From positions 92,349-139,328 of the forward strand of contig WNKI01000002.1 in the NCBI GenBank assembly GCA_015350385.1: a stretch of 46,980 bases of DNA. Direction: 5' to 3'. Source of the stretch: Aculops lycopersici (Eukaryota > Arthropoda > Arachnida > Trombidiformes > Eriophyidae). The position numbers and the translations under genes are program-made. A model generated the notes under the pieces. That model saw nothing but the letters and a program-made list of their open reading frames with translations. It was not told the origin of the DNA and made no database searches. Position 1 is the stretch's first letter. Each line of letters opens with the position of its first letter. Shown piece by piece: positions 31,266 through 43,971 of the stretch.

Positions 31266-34200
31266 GAGACTCGATGCGGCGGCTGATGATGATGCCGCTG
31301 CTTATGGTTGGAGAGTAATAGGAGTGGTAGCGGCAACGGCGACGAGGGAAACATAACTCAGGCCAATCGGCAAATTTTGGCAGCACACGAAAAAGTGGAC
31401 TCGCTTGGCATCTCAAAAGCGCAAGGCGCAAAGTAGAGCCGCGAACCAAGGAAGATTGCCGGAAATCGGCAATCTGCACCGAGGAAGCCAAGAAGTCGAT
31501 GTCATCATTTAAGGTTGCTAGCGGTTGCCTTCTCCACTCTTATCGATGGTGCTGATGGTGGAGGGTGGTGGTTGCTCTGGTGGTGGTGGTGGCTGCAATG
31601 TGCCACCGTTTCGTTTCAGCTAGCTGTTGGGAAAGCTTTCCATTTGCTTGCCTGCTCTCTCGCTCGTGTGAACTTCGGCGGCCTGGCTGGAATACAACGC
31701 CATCCGGCCAACCACCTGCCAAAGGCTGACTCGTAGTCTATTGCGTACTGGAGGAGCATCAGTGATAGTGACAGTGGCAGTCACAGTCACTAGCTAACTC
31801 TCAGTCGGTGAACGTGTGCTCAACTAGCAGCCCGTCCACCTGCGAGCCGCTCGATTTACTTCGCATCTCTCTGCATTTCGGAGTCAACCCAACAGAACCT
31901 CTACTTGGCAATTGGAGTTGAGCCATTGAATGCCCCACCGGCTGTTCAAGTTTCAGTCGTTCCAGTTTTGGTTGAAATGGCCGCCAGCCAGCCAACAAAA
32001 TGGGCGAAGGTCAGCAACTGGAAACAAACGACAGGTTGAGTTTGGAACAATCATTCGTCGTAGTCGTGATATTTCGCTTAGGCCAACTCGCTCGCTCTTG
32101 GCCCCGCACGCACTTTTCAAGTTTGCGCTCGTTTGCCGGCTCTGTCCACTGGGTGAGCGAACCGACAAGCTCGCCTCGTTGCTTAGCACTATGAACCTTC
32201 TCCCCGATTCAGTTCGGTTTGCCTCGGCAGAGAGCTTGAATTTTGATGCCCCCTCTCCGGTGAAGCTGTAGCGGGAGCTAAAGTCCGAGGCGCAGAGCAT
32301 CAGCGGAATCAGATGGACGAATCGGAGCAGCGGTGGGTTAGCGTTTCACTTTGAGTTAGCCATGAAGTTGCGGGCGCCGTGCATTGTGCGCCATGTGGTT
32401 GCTCACTGACAAGCTAGCTAGTCGCCGCGGCTGTCGGTCCAATTGTGGGCCAGTTGCAAACAAATGCTCGCGTGTCCCCCGGTGTCGCCCGATGTCTCGT
32501 CGCCAACTCGTGCACGGCCACCAAGTGGCGCAATGGTTTTATGCTGGCATCTATCCGCTCAGCGCGGCCAGTTACAGTTTGAGTAGAGGTAGGTGAAATG
32601 GCCGGCGGCGGCGGCAATGAAATTGGAGCGATTGCGCGTGTAACTCAACCCTATGAACTGGCGTCTTTGTAGTCGCAGTTGTTGTTGCTGCTCTTGTTTT
32701 TGTTGCGGGTAGCGCCGCTGCCCATTTGTTGGCCATAAATTCTAAATTCCTCTCCTCTCCCTCTCTTCTCGTGGCCGGTTGTCTTCGTGTTTGGCAGAGG
32801 CAAACGCGCAAGCAATCGAGTGGCTTACTGGTCCCAGAGGCTAAAGGGCCAAGAGGCCAGCGCCATACTTCTGATGGCATCAAACCAACCGCAGAAACCA
32901 GGAAAAGAAGCCTAGAAAAGAGACAGCGTCAACGACTGCGACCTAAACTGAAACTGCAACAAGGATAGGAAAGGGAAGAGGAGGACAACGTAACAATCGC
33001 AAGGACGGCCATCATCTCCACTAGCATTGAAGCGACGATAAATCGAGGCCACAAAGACACATGCTCACAAAGAGCGGTGACACGGACACACAAAAAGAGA
33101 GGAAGTTTCGGCGAGCTAGCCAATGGAGCAAGCAGCCAGCCAGCTAGTCCCGGTCCGGGAGCCAGTTAGTGGTGCTCTTACTGTTACTTGCCGGCCATTC
33201 CGTTTCGTTCAGTTCCTGTGCCTTTCATTCGGGAAACGGAACGGAAAGCGATGCGCTCTTTTACTGGGAAAAGAGCCTTCTAGTTGCATAAGTTTTCTTT
33301 CTTTCTCGCATCTCGTTGCGCTTTTGTTGGCTGGCATCTCAACTCGCCTTTGGTTTTGGCTTCGGTTCTGGTTCTAGTTTGCGGCGCCTATTTGGCCCCA
33401 AACGTAGCCAGTGAAAACGCACATAGTTTTGGAGCAGGAGGCGGCCAATGCCACTGGCCAGTTGTGCAGCTCGCCCATGCAGTCGCTACAACGGCTGCGG
33501 CTGTTTCAACCGGAAGTGTGGCAAAGAGCTTTAGCGTCTGTGCAAAAATGATCCCACACCGAGAGGCGAGATGTATTCACGCAACCGGCAAGCTAGCTAG
33601 CAAGTCACTGGTGAGAGCCGCCAACACACAATGGAAGTACCTCCATCCAATTCTATAGCACGAAATTCTATGGGCCTAAAATAATTAAAGTGCCGCGGTC
33701 GCTTAGCTAGAGATGGAGTAACTCGCTCTCCCTTTTAGTTTTGGGTTTTAGGGATTCAGTGCCTGGACCAGCAACTTGAGCTAACGCTCAAACTACTAAC
33801 ACCACTACCACAACCACCACCGTTAGCCGCCACTAACAGCTAGCTTGGCACGAACAATCGACAATTGACCATCGCCACTGGTCCTGGCGGCCAGCAGCAA
33901 GCGGCGAATCTCAACTGCATTCCGCCAGTGTCCTTCTGGCTCAGCCAATTTATGCGCCGCCTGAGGTCCGGGATGCTTACTGCCATTGCACTTCGTTGCG
34001 TTGCTTTTCGTTCAAATGCAGTTTAACTTTTTGTTTTGGCGCAAAATGGGCGGCTCATTTGCAAGCTATGGTTGGCGCTGACCAATCGACAGAGACTTGG
34101 AAGAGGACAACAAAGACAAGCGCGAGAGCAAACGCAACGAGCTAGAGATTGATCAAGTCGGTGGTTGGCTGCCGCGCGATGGTTGCGCGATCATGGCCGA

Positions 34201-35027
34201 ATAATAACGCAAGCGTCTGGCTCTATTCCGTTGGTTCGCCAATGGAGACGACGATGGGCCCGATAGTCTTGTCGTCGTCGTGGTCTCAATTTTCTACTCT
34301 TGGCAGGGCAGACTCTCCCCTCTTCTCGGCAAACTCGCCCGCTTGGTCGCCAATCGGAAACCACCATTAGCAAGGCGCCAATCAGAGTGGTGGCGAAGAC
34401 GGCGGCAACCGCGGCAATTCTAGGCGAGCGATTCCAGTGAAGTTGAGTCGAGTGGTCGGCGGGATGGAAATGAATTCCCGCTCTGGTCGTTCTCTCCATC
34501 TTTCTTTTCGAATTGGCGAGACTCCACTCCGCTCCGATCGGCCCAACGAAGAGGACGGCGGGGTTGAGTTGGTGTCGGCCCCCGCGTCGGGTGGAAAGAG
34601 GGGGCAGCTGCAGCAGCAAAAGTAATAGCAACCACGGAGACGACAAAAGTAGCAACAGCAGCTCAGCTTTGCTTCGCTAATAGCAGAACTGCATTGGCAA
34701 GACTCTCCCGCTGCAGCAGCAGCCAGCGACGACGGAGAAGAAGATAGAGGGATCGAGACGACGACTCGACTGGCAATCGGGAGCCTAGTCTTTGCAGTAT
34801 TACTACTTCGGGCCAGACTAGACGCCCAAACCTCAGGGATTGTCCGCCGCCGTTGCCCTCTTTGCCGAGCGACTGATTGACGTGCCACGAGTTTGCCGGT
34901 TTTGCTATGGTCAAGTAGCATTGAGGAGTGGGCAGTAAGTTTGTCATTTGTCGCTGGGGAGAGCAAACAAAGTACACACTGTTGAGACTAACCCAATGAT
35001 AGATTGTAGATCAACGTCGTCGCCAGC

Positions 35028-35087
35028 CTGTCTGTCTGCCTGTCTCTCTATCTATCTATCGTTCGGTCGGTCGGTCGGTCGGTCTCT
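35028..35087. repeat. Tetranucleotide repeat patchwork (TCTG, TCTA, CGGT)
   Basis: Adjacent short arrays of related tetranucleotides, ending in about five CGGT copies. Confidence 0.75.
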
Positions 35088-38000
35088 TTCAGTGAGTCCA
35101 TCCGTCCGTTTTTCGGGCTGTCGGGTAGCGTGACATGTGTGCGGGAAAACGATAGACTCGGGGGCTGGCCCACCGACATGAGGCGGCACACCCGCCGGCG
35201 CCTCTCTGATTCCCGAGTCCTTGTTTACCGTTTGCAGCTACACAAACGCGCTAGCGACAACACTCCAAACTCCTCGCTGACTTGAATTGAGTTTGTCTCA
35301 ATCTCCCTCACTCGCCAACTCACTATCCCCAACCGAATAGTTACTCATGTCTAACCAGCCAGCAAGCTAGCTAGCTAGCTTGGCGAAACTAATTCGTTGT
35401 GCCAAGCTAGTTTCCCTGGTTTAGTGAAGAGTAGTAGATAGGGAAGGCTGCTGAGCTTTGCGATCAAATTCAGTCACTGGGATCAGATTGGCAAGGTCGA
35501 GGCTCCAAATCGGATTGACTATCCGTAGGCTCAGCGGGCAGGCGGAAGCGGCTCCTCGTCGTCTTCGGCCAGCAACCAGGAAGAGAAAGCAAGCCGCTAG
35601 GTCCCCACTTCCTCCCTCCATCTATCTAACCGGACTTGAGCGCTAGAATTTCGGTCGAACTTCGTGTAACCAACGATCGTGTATCCCAATCGCCCCCGAT
35701 TTTCGGGTAATTCCATTGCGCATTATGGGGTGCCAGGTGGGCAGGCCGTTGGAACATTAAGTAACGGACCACCACTGATCGGCTGTGATTCGTCGACGAA
35801 TAATTAAGAGAGTCTAGCATGGACTCTACCAGAGCCTGAGTCAACCAATTTTAGTGGGTCAGCTTGCTCTCTTTCTCCACTGGAGAACTTGCTTGAGGTC
35901 TTGGATCCAAACAGCGACACCTAGGCGACCAGTCGGCGCAACTCTAAACTCGAGCTCAAAACATACCAATTTTACTTAGGCCAAGCGAGATTCTTCGCGT
36001 CGATGACGCAACCGTGGCGACAGTTAAATTTAAATTGACGGCCACCGATTGACTGGCGCGCGTGAGGCCTCTTCAGCAGTCCACTTCCAACTTAACAAGT
36101 GGCAGCGTTGCAAACATAACCCCAGAGTGTGATTCGCATAGAATCCACTCGACTCGCGTAGTTTTCTCATCGTTATCGTAGTCTTCGTGGCTGCATCTCG
36201 TCGGCGCGGATATCGGAACCCATAATTTTGCGACGACACTGAAGAGTTGGCCTCAACCAACAACTTGTTTGCTCTCGCCGCTTGCCTCCAAGTCGCCAGG
36301 GGAAAATTTGTCGTGATTTGCTCCCTGCTCCCAACCACCAGATAAGTTGCTGCTTCCCTCACCCCAAATCACGAAGCCCTCAAATTCCCAACCCAAAAAG
36401 CTCGCCGCCCAGTTAGCCTTTTGGGTCGGCCACTAATTCTTTGGTCCTTGGAGCCATAGCAACAACAACAACCACGACAACCAGTGAGTCCAAGTCGAGC
36501 AGTTCGGCTTGAATGTAGCGGCAAACGCGTCGTCGGCGTTCAAATAGGATCCAAGTGTCAGTCGGTCTGTCATTCGCTTAGCTTGCCAGTTAGCCACTCT
36601 GCTGTCTGTTTGCCAAGCTTACTAACCAGTTAGTTGGCTGGCTAGCTTGCGATTTAGAGCAGCGCGAATTCAAATTGACACACGCTCCCCGCTGCCGGCC
36701 TCCGAGAACCAGGGACGAAAACTTCTCGTTTCGCTACTAGCCAACCAACTGTTAGCTGAACCTCTAATTGGGCACCAAGCTGTTTGCCAGCTAGAATGGC
36801 AAGCTAGCTAACCAGCAAGCGAGCGATTGAGCAAACAATTGGCCGGTCGAGTGTCACTCACTCACTCGCCTGGGGAACTCTGAAGTAGGGAAACTCTAGC
36901 AACCAAGCGACCAACTGAGCGGCCCAAAATCCGACTTGAACCGCTGGAATGAGCGGAAAGAAGAGATTTTTGTAGAGATTTAGAGGGTTAGTGGCAGTTG
37001 CGGTGGCTATGGTGGTGGCGGTGGTGGAACATATGACGATACATGCAATCTGTAGTGGAAGATCCAGCCTCCCCCCAATGACTTGTCCACTGACGCCAAA
37101 CGAGGGGAGGACCAGATTGTTTGTCTTGGTGTGGCTCTAACTCTCCTGCGCTTGTTGACGACTTCCACTGGCAAGCTAGCTTAACATGGAGCAACTAGCG
37201 CTCGCAAACGAATGAGATTGCCATATGAGAGGAGGCATAGTGAGCAGATGAGAGAAATTAGAGGAGCTGCAAGTCAACGTGGCTCCTCTCGTTAACTAGA
37301 CCAATGCCGCCGACTTGTCGCCAGGCGATCAATCATCGAAAGCAACAGCAGCGGCAACCATTGGCAAGCCAAGCAACCAACCAACTGGCGGCTGTCGTCG
37401 GTCGCTTCTCCTTTAGACCGAGCGGCTTGAGTTTGTCACAACGTTGCTTAGTTGGTCAGCTAGCTTTCCACTTATGGCTGCCCACAAGCTTGGCAAATTG
37501 TGCCTATCTCTTGAGGCCAGTGCAGCTGAACGCTCAACGACCGTGCCACGCAATGGAATCCATTTTTACGTAACTGAAGCAGCAGCATAGCATCGCGCGC
37601 CTCTCGAGTGAGAGGGACGATGGTGGTTACATGCGAGGCAGACTAAAAGTGGAACACAATCATGTTTGCCGCCCTCGTCATCAGTCGGCTGAGCAGCTGA
37701 CGAGCACCGCAACTCGCGCGCTGTTTGTCATCGCCACTGGCCACTTGTTAGATCCATTCACCTGCTTGGTCCATTTGCGCGGTTCGTCGCGCTTCCGCTC
37801 ACGTGAAGCAGATATGCCCACTTGACTACCTGCTACTGGCCAGTTGTCCTCGCCGCTCTCTACTCTTTGCTTTCAACCCATCGCTTGCAGTGTAGGCGGC
37901 GGCGGCTGCCTTCGTTGCAACTAGCAGAGCATCGCCAGTTGCGAGATGCATTCCAAATTCCGTGGTTGCGCCACGAGCTAAAGAGTTGCGATGACAAGTG

Positions 38001-38973
38001 GCACTAGCCGCACGTATCAAGTTCTCAACAATGAGTAGAGGAGTCTGTTGGGTTGGTTGTTGCTTTTGTCGTGTTGTTGAAATTTGAGTTGGCAAGCCAG
38101 TCAGCCACTAACTTGAACTGAAGCGGAAGTTTCTAATCTCGCCGCTTGCTCGGCGCTCGCCGTCTTCCCATAGCTCCCTTTTCCTCTGCTCGCTGGTGGC
38201 CTTCCAACTGGACGGTGTCTATCGAGCGAGCTACAGCTGTAGCGTCGCGACGTCTGCTCCCGATGGCATTTTGCGGACTGCAGCAGCGACCGACGATATG
38301 TGAGTCGCCGGTTGCGGTGGCGGCGGTGGCGGTCGTTGTTGCGGTGTCTTCCATTGACGAGAAGACAGACAGGCAGATGACAGATAGATAGAAAGGACAG
38401 AGCCGGCCATTGAATTGAATGCAAATCGATCTCGTTAGTGAGCGCAACTTGGTTGTCCCGCTTGAGCCAAGTCGAAGGTCCGTTGGGACCGCCCCCTCCT
38501 GTCCCTGTCTCTCATCTCGACTACCGGTTTGGTTCACACACTGAACCTGCAGTTGACGGCGACTTAAATCTGCGGCGGAACTGGCCTCTCTGGTACTCTC
38601 GCCGAAAACAGGTTGTATGCCGCCACGGGGCCACCGGTGCCGGCCGCGATGTGTCGCCCTTCGCGGCCGGCGAACTCAATCAATGGGCTTATCTTGATCG
38701 GCTCCCCTTCCTTTCTTTGCAAGTTCCAGCGCGAGTGGCGAACAGCCAGCAGAGTGGCCGTCGTCGGTCGCTGTTTCCGCGAGCTCGAGATGGAAAGAGA
38801 ACGTCGTGCGCCTAGCTAGCTTGCCAAGTTGCGTCATCGGCTTTGGAGCAGCTAGCGGGCGGACGAGCTGCCAGCGGCCCCCAGTTTCAGCCTGACTAAC
38901 TCCGAGTGACTGTGTGACTGCCGCCGCTTGACTCAACTGCGGCGCAAATGGACTCGTTGTGATCATCGTTGGC

Positions 38974-39031
38974 CTCGTCGGTTTCTTCGGTTTCGTCGGT
39001 TTCGTCGGTTTCGTCGGCTTCGTCGGCTTCG
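38974..39031. repeat. 9-bp minisatellite
   Basis: About six copies of a 9-mer of the type TTCGTCGGT, with a switch from GGT to GGC units in the last copies. Confidence 0.8.
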
Positions 39032-40601
39032 TAGAAGTAGAGAGGTTCGACGTTGCTGTTCCCTAACTCTTCGTCTTATAGACTCCATATTGGCGCTCGA
39101 CTATCAGCGAGCGAGCGAGATTTACAAAATCGTAAAAGTACTGTGCAGTGTTGGTGTTGAGTTAGCTAGTGGTCGTGGTAATAGTGGTGGTCTGGCCGAT
39201 CGGCTGCACTCCCCCTTACAATTTGCCAAAATCGGCACCAAGACGCTGGGATTTTCACGATCGGAGTTGAGGGGGCAAGAGGCGAAGCCGCTAGCTGTCT
39301 GCGTCACGCGAAGTAGCAGTGGTAGCGCATCCATCGGTTAGCTAGTCGGTGGGAGAGTTGTCTTCGCATTTGTATTCGAATTTGCATGTCGGTGGCTCCA
39401 ATTATATCTGACTGGCGCGCACTGTTCTTGTCTATTTGTTGTGCGAAGGCTTACAAAGGATTCCAATGGATCCAGTGTAACGACAAAGCTGGGTTTGCTA
39501 GCTAGCACCCGACAAGTGAATAAATGTGAGCTTCACGACTCGCAGCTCAAAATTTCAACTAAAAGGCGACTAGATGGATGTATATTTTCCACTTTCCAAT
39601 GTAACAAAAACAGAAAAACTTTGTTCCACTAGCCAAGCGAGCAAAACTGGCCTTCGAGTTTACAAACTGGTTGGTCGGTTGGTTGCATTTGTGTTATTTG
39701 CTTTGACCAAGCAAGTCAGAGCAAAGAGTCACTTTGCTTCACTGATTTTGCCTAAATTCCGTTTGGATCAATTGGTCGCCTGAAACCCACTAGTTGTTCA
39801 GTGGAAGTTGGAGTTAAAACTTCAAATTTGAAAAGAATTGGATGAAACTTGCATGTTGGTTGGAGGGAAAGAAACGCACCAAAAATTTGCTCCTGCCTCG
39901 TGGTTTCAATTAACTTGTCGCCTGCTCGTTAAACTAAACGCTCAGCTCTTTATCCTCTACTTCCCCTCTCTCCCTCTCCCTCTTCTTTCTCCTCATCTCG
40001 TTAGCGATGCAAACTAGCGACGAGCATTATTATCGCAACTCCAAACTGCAGCGGCAGCTCGTTAGTTGCGCTGGCTACACAGCAAAGGGGACCTAGCGAC
40101 GAGAGCGCAGCACACCGACGTTTGCTACCCCACGAGCCAAAGGCGGTGGCGACGGCAGCGGCATTAGAGTTGGAGACAAACTTTGAGCCAAGGCCGCTCA
40201 CGTATCTCCACTTCACTCTTTCAATGACATGCTTGCCACCGAGGAGGCTGCCACTCAATCAGCCAGTCGGTGGTTTCTGGTGAAGCAGTTGTTTTTTCCC
40301 TCGCACGAGCTTCGAGGATCAGCCAAAACTTTACAACCAAAACTGGAGCTCCAGTGGCCAGCGAGCACCAGTCAATTTGGCAGCAACCACTCAGCACACA
40401 CACAAAATTTTACGAACATAACGGAACTCTTCCTCTCACCCAGGCAAGTGATAAAGGGAAAAAATTGGGAGTGAGGGAGAGAGAGAGGCAGTCAATGTCG
40501 ATGGGCGGGAGTGACAATTACTCATTCGCCGGTCCAGAGGCTAGCTCAGTTGTGGGCCAAACTTTATGGAGCGAGCGAGGCCAAAATTTGCATTCACTTC
40601 A

Positions 40602-40624
40602 TCTGGTCTGGTCTGGTCTGGTCT
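40602..40624. repeat. (TCTGG)n pentanucleotide repeat
   Basis: Four tandem copies of TCTGG. Confidence 0.75.
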
Positions 40625-42712
40625 AGCGGTCGGCGGTTGCATCCTTTTGTTGCGGTTTTGGTTGCTGGTCGTCTACCTACTGCTTTCCTCAGTCACCTTT
40701 CATCGCTGTGGTTGCTGTTGTTGTTGAAACATTCTCTTGCACGCGAGCAACTAAAAACTGAGGCCACAGTATAGACTGCAACGATGCCGACGAGAGATCC
40801 AATTTCATCGCCATTGTGACGCTAGTCGGTGTTGTCGTTTGCTTTGTATGAAGAAACGACAACTCGCTTTGTGTGGCCGCCGACTGCAATGGTCTCGTTG
40901 TTCTCAGCGGTGATACTGATACTTCGACTGAGAAGTTGCGAGCGTGAACTTGGAGACTCCCGGGAGTGAAAGCAACGCGAGTTTCCAGTACAGTAAGTCA
41001 ATGGGGGAAGAGAGAGAGAGAGAGAGAGTTGCTTTCAAATTGAATTGTGCTCCTCGTTGCAAAGCCACTCCAGTTTCTCGACCAGATTACACTGAACTCG
41101 ACTCGTGGGGCGCTCCTCTGTTGTGACGAAAGTATGGCAAGCTAGACGAATGTTGGCCAAGCCAAAGCACTAGAAGCAGCGGAAGCCACTAGCTCGGCAA
41201 GAAATCATCATCATTTTTTTCGGCAACTTCATTTCGACACAAACACAAACTCACAAGAGGGAAGCGGGAGAACAACGGAGTTACAAACCAACACTGAGAG
41301 ACTCGCACACCACCAACTAGTGAGCCACAGCAACTAGCTTGAAACTCAACCACCTGTCACGCCCATTCAGGGGCCATAAATCAACATTGTTTCTGGCGAC
41401 TCTTTGGGGTCATCTCGTTTCTTCGTTTCTTGGCGAGGGGAAGTTGGCAGGGGAAGGGAGGGGAGAGGATTGGAAGAGTGGAAGGTTCAATTGTTGGACT
41501 CCACTGCTACGGCTGCTGCTCCATCACCCTGTCCAACATTTTCTTCCTGTTTACCTAAGGCTCACCTTTTACCCGAGCCGCGCTTTCGGCTGCAACTTGG
41601 GTGCGATGCTGCCAACGGTAGTTAGAATCAGCAAAAGTTGAGAGTTGAAGGGAGAGAGAGAGAGAGAGAGGAAGCAAAACACTTGCCGCTCATGATTCAC
41701 CTGGCGGATTTGCCGCTCAGCCTGCTAAACGGATTACACTTCCGCTTTTGCTTCATCGCGGCCATGCTCCAGAAAACATCCGAGGGGCCAGAAAGCCATC
41801 AGTTCACCTTGACATTCCTCTGGTAGTTGGAGGCTTAATATTTGCACTTGAGGCCAGTTTACACACACGCACACAAAGTGAGAGAGGCCAGCAGGTACCG
41901 ACTAGATCCAAGAATAAAAGAGTCAAGGGGCAAGAGAAAGATGGCAAAAAAGTGAGTGAGTGAGTAAGTGAGCGAGTTGGCAATAGGAAAAGAGGATGAG
42001 AAATTGCAATTCAGCAAGGAAGCGAAAGGAGGAGGGCAAAAACAGCGACGAGACTTGAGTCGAAGAATTCAATTTCAATTTTCCCCGGAACAACAACAAG
42101 AGCAACAGCAACAACCAAAAGAGCAGCAAACCAACCACCGGCCGGTTATGAATTCTACTCCGTGCAACGGAAGCGGCAAACTGGCCACAATCGCTACCAA
42201 GTGGAGATTTGCTTATGGGTTTAGCTATGAGCTCGGGCAATAATAATCTAACTCGCCGCAGCCACATGCAAACAAATAGACACTTGTCCAGTTGGCGCCG
42301 CAAATCACGGCCACCGAACTGGACGCTTCCGATCGGCTGATTTATGTATTAGAGAAGAAAGCGGGACAGAGAGAGGAGATAAGAAGCAACAATAATCTTG
42401 GCTCCTCTGAGCCAGGATTCTAGTTGCCGCCGCCTCTGTCTTTGGTTCTAGTTCTATCGTCGTTAGGTCATTAGGCTCTTACGTTGGTTAGCTAGTGGCT
42501 AGCTAGCTAGCCAGCGAGCTAGCGGCAAACTTGGAGCTCACTTGATGGCCGGCAAACTGGTCGGTGGAGTTTGACTCGCTTCAAGTCTCGGAAAGTCGGA
42601 GCTCCGCCTCTAGGTTTCGCTTGCACTGGCTTGCTAAAGAGTGGCGCTAGCAAGTGAAACGAATCGTAAAGTATCTTACCCCCTCTCGCTCTTCGTCTTG
42701 TTAACTCTACTC

Positions 42713-42750
42713 TCTCTCTCTCCCTCCCTCCCTCCCTCCCTCCCTCTCGC
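42713..42750. repeat. CT/CCCT repeat
   Basis: A CT run passing into about six CCCT copies. Confidence 0.75.
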
Positions 42751-42997
42751 TCACTTTTCTCCCCTCATTTTGCTTCGCTCGTCCTCAGAAACTAAAGTGA
42801 AAAGCTAGCTAGACAGCTAGTGAAACAAGTGAAGCCATACGACTTTGGCTGGCTAAACCAATTAATTGAACGATCAACTAGAGTGGCCATCTTGACCAAC
42901 AAACCAGAATAGCAAACTTCTTCTTCTTCATCCTCCTCTAGCTAACTAACAGCTGGCAACTACCGAACCCAGAGCTAGCTGGTACCAAATCTCGTCG

Positions 42998-43039
42998 TCG
43001 CTTGCGTGCTAGCTAGCTGGCTAGCTAGCACGCAAGCGA
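42998..43039. repeat. 42-bp near-perfect palindrome
   Basis: Two perfectly complementary 20-bp arms (42998-43017 and 43020-43039) flank a 2-bp centre. The inner half of each arm is made of CTAG units, while the outer half (CGCTTGCGTG/CACGCAAGCG) is unique sequence, so this is not only a simple repeat. Confidence 0.85.
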
Positions 43040-43260
43040 TTCTTTCTAGTCGAGTGATATAAATCTTGATCATGAGTGGTGAGTGTCGGTTCACCGTTGT
43101 GCTCGATCGCTTCCTTTAAGTCTTCCGCTAGCAATGGCGGCGGTTGCAACAGAAACGGAAACGGCTACTAGATGAACCTAGATTCTTCGAGCCGATAAGT
43201 TTCTCAATTTCCCCGTGAACTAATGCCACAGCAACTGGCGAACGTCAAAATGAATGTTGA

Positions 43261-43506
43261 ACACCCCTACTCAAGGTTAGTTTTGTATCGCTCCGTGTAG
43301 ATGTAACACCTGGCAAAATTAAACCAATCACCTCGAAATGGATGAAACTTGAAGCCAGCCGTAACTTTCTATCGTTTGCCGTCAGTCTCCCCGGTGATAT
43401 ATCGCTAGTTCGTCTTCCAGAAGAAGCCTTCACAGAACCACAGCTCATGATGGTCACTTGCCAGTTGTATCTCAAGCAAAATCCAAAGCCTGCAGCGAGT
43501 CGATAA
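43261..43506 (+). pseudogene. Orphan open stretch of 81 codons, possible exon or gene fragment
   Basis: An open frame between stops with no initiator at its 5' end. Its translation is balanced and protein-like: alternating hydrophobic and polar residues, motifs such as Leu-Pro-Gly-Asp-Ile-Ser-Leu-Val-Arg-Leu-Pro-Glu-Glu, and a central Lys-Trp-Met-Lys-Leu-Glu. Just upstream, another frame opens with ATG at 43223 and runs into the same sequence before stopping at 43298. That would suit a frameshifted gene remnant or an exon. The opposite strand is also open, so coding strand and family are unresolved. Confidence 0.3.
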
Positions 43507-43654
43507 CTTTGCCATATCTTTCGGGATATTTACCAATGCAATGATTGGAGGGGAGTGTTGTTTGGGTTTGCCATTTTCAGCAATTTTCGACTGCTTTTCG
43601 TCCTGATGGTTGGTTTGTGCGATGCAAATGTTATGGTGAGATGTACAACTTTTC

Positions 43655-43686
43655 CCAAATATCGATGCTCGAGCATCGATATTTGG
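43655..43686. repeat. 32-bp perfect palindrome centred on CTCGAG
   Basis: The segment equals its own reverse complement over 32 bp with no spacer; the match ends exactly at these borders. It contains two ATCGAT sites and a central XhoI-type hexamer. Confidence 0.9.
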
Positions 43687-43971
43687 TAGCTGGGTTTTTT
43701 TTCATGTTTTCTATCTAATTCCGTTAAATAGTTTCTTAGCAAATTTTCTATTGCATATCTAGATGTCACATCATCTGAGCTATGAGCTGATGTGGTTGTG
43801 AGATTGTGAGATGGTACCTATGGTTAGTAGGTCATTATCTTCGACTCGTCAAGTTGGCAAGAGAGTATCACAAAATGAGATGGTAGAAAGAAGAAAATAC
43901 GAGGTTTGCAATATAATCTAATTAGATAGTCGAAGCTCTTATGCGTCTAACTTTATGGTATCAGAGATAAA

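Larger units (their letters stand above)
30847..43222. other. Gene-poor, repeat-rich region
   Basis: About 12.4 kb in which I can support no gene on either strand. Open frames are short, Arg/Ser/Leu-rich and without domains. The region is rich in CTAG words (many GCTAGC and GCTAGCTAG), in copies of the 11-mer TGGCAAGCTAG, and in simple repeats: GGGAC at 31236-31265, tetranucleotides at 35028-35087, a 9-mer array at 38974-39031, TCTGG at 40602-40624 and CCCT at 42713-42750. It could be upstream regulatory DNA or a long intron of a gene outside the window. No tRNA, rRNA or recognisable transposon ORF was seen. Confidence 0.5.

Noticed and set aside
38928..39341. Plus-strand frame with an Arg-Phe-Arg-Arg repeat
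   Set aside because: Product of the 9-bp minisatellite; no coding evidence outside the repeat.
43953..43968. TGGTATCAGAG-like word resembling a Copia primer-binding site
   Set aside because: No long terminal repeat ends next to it and no gag/pol similarity follows; probably coincidence.
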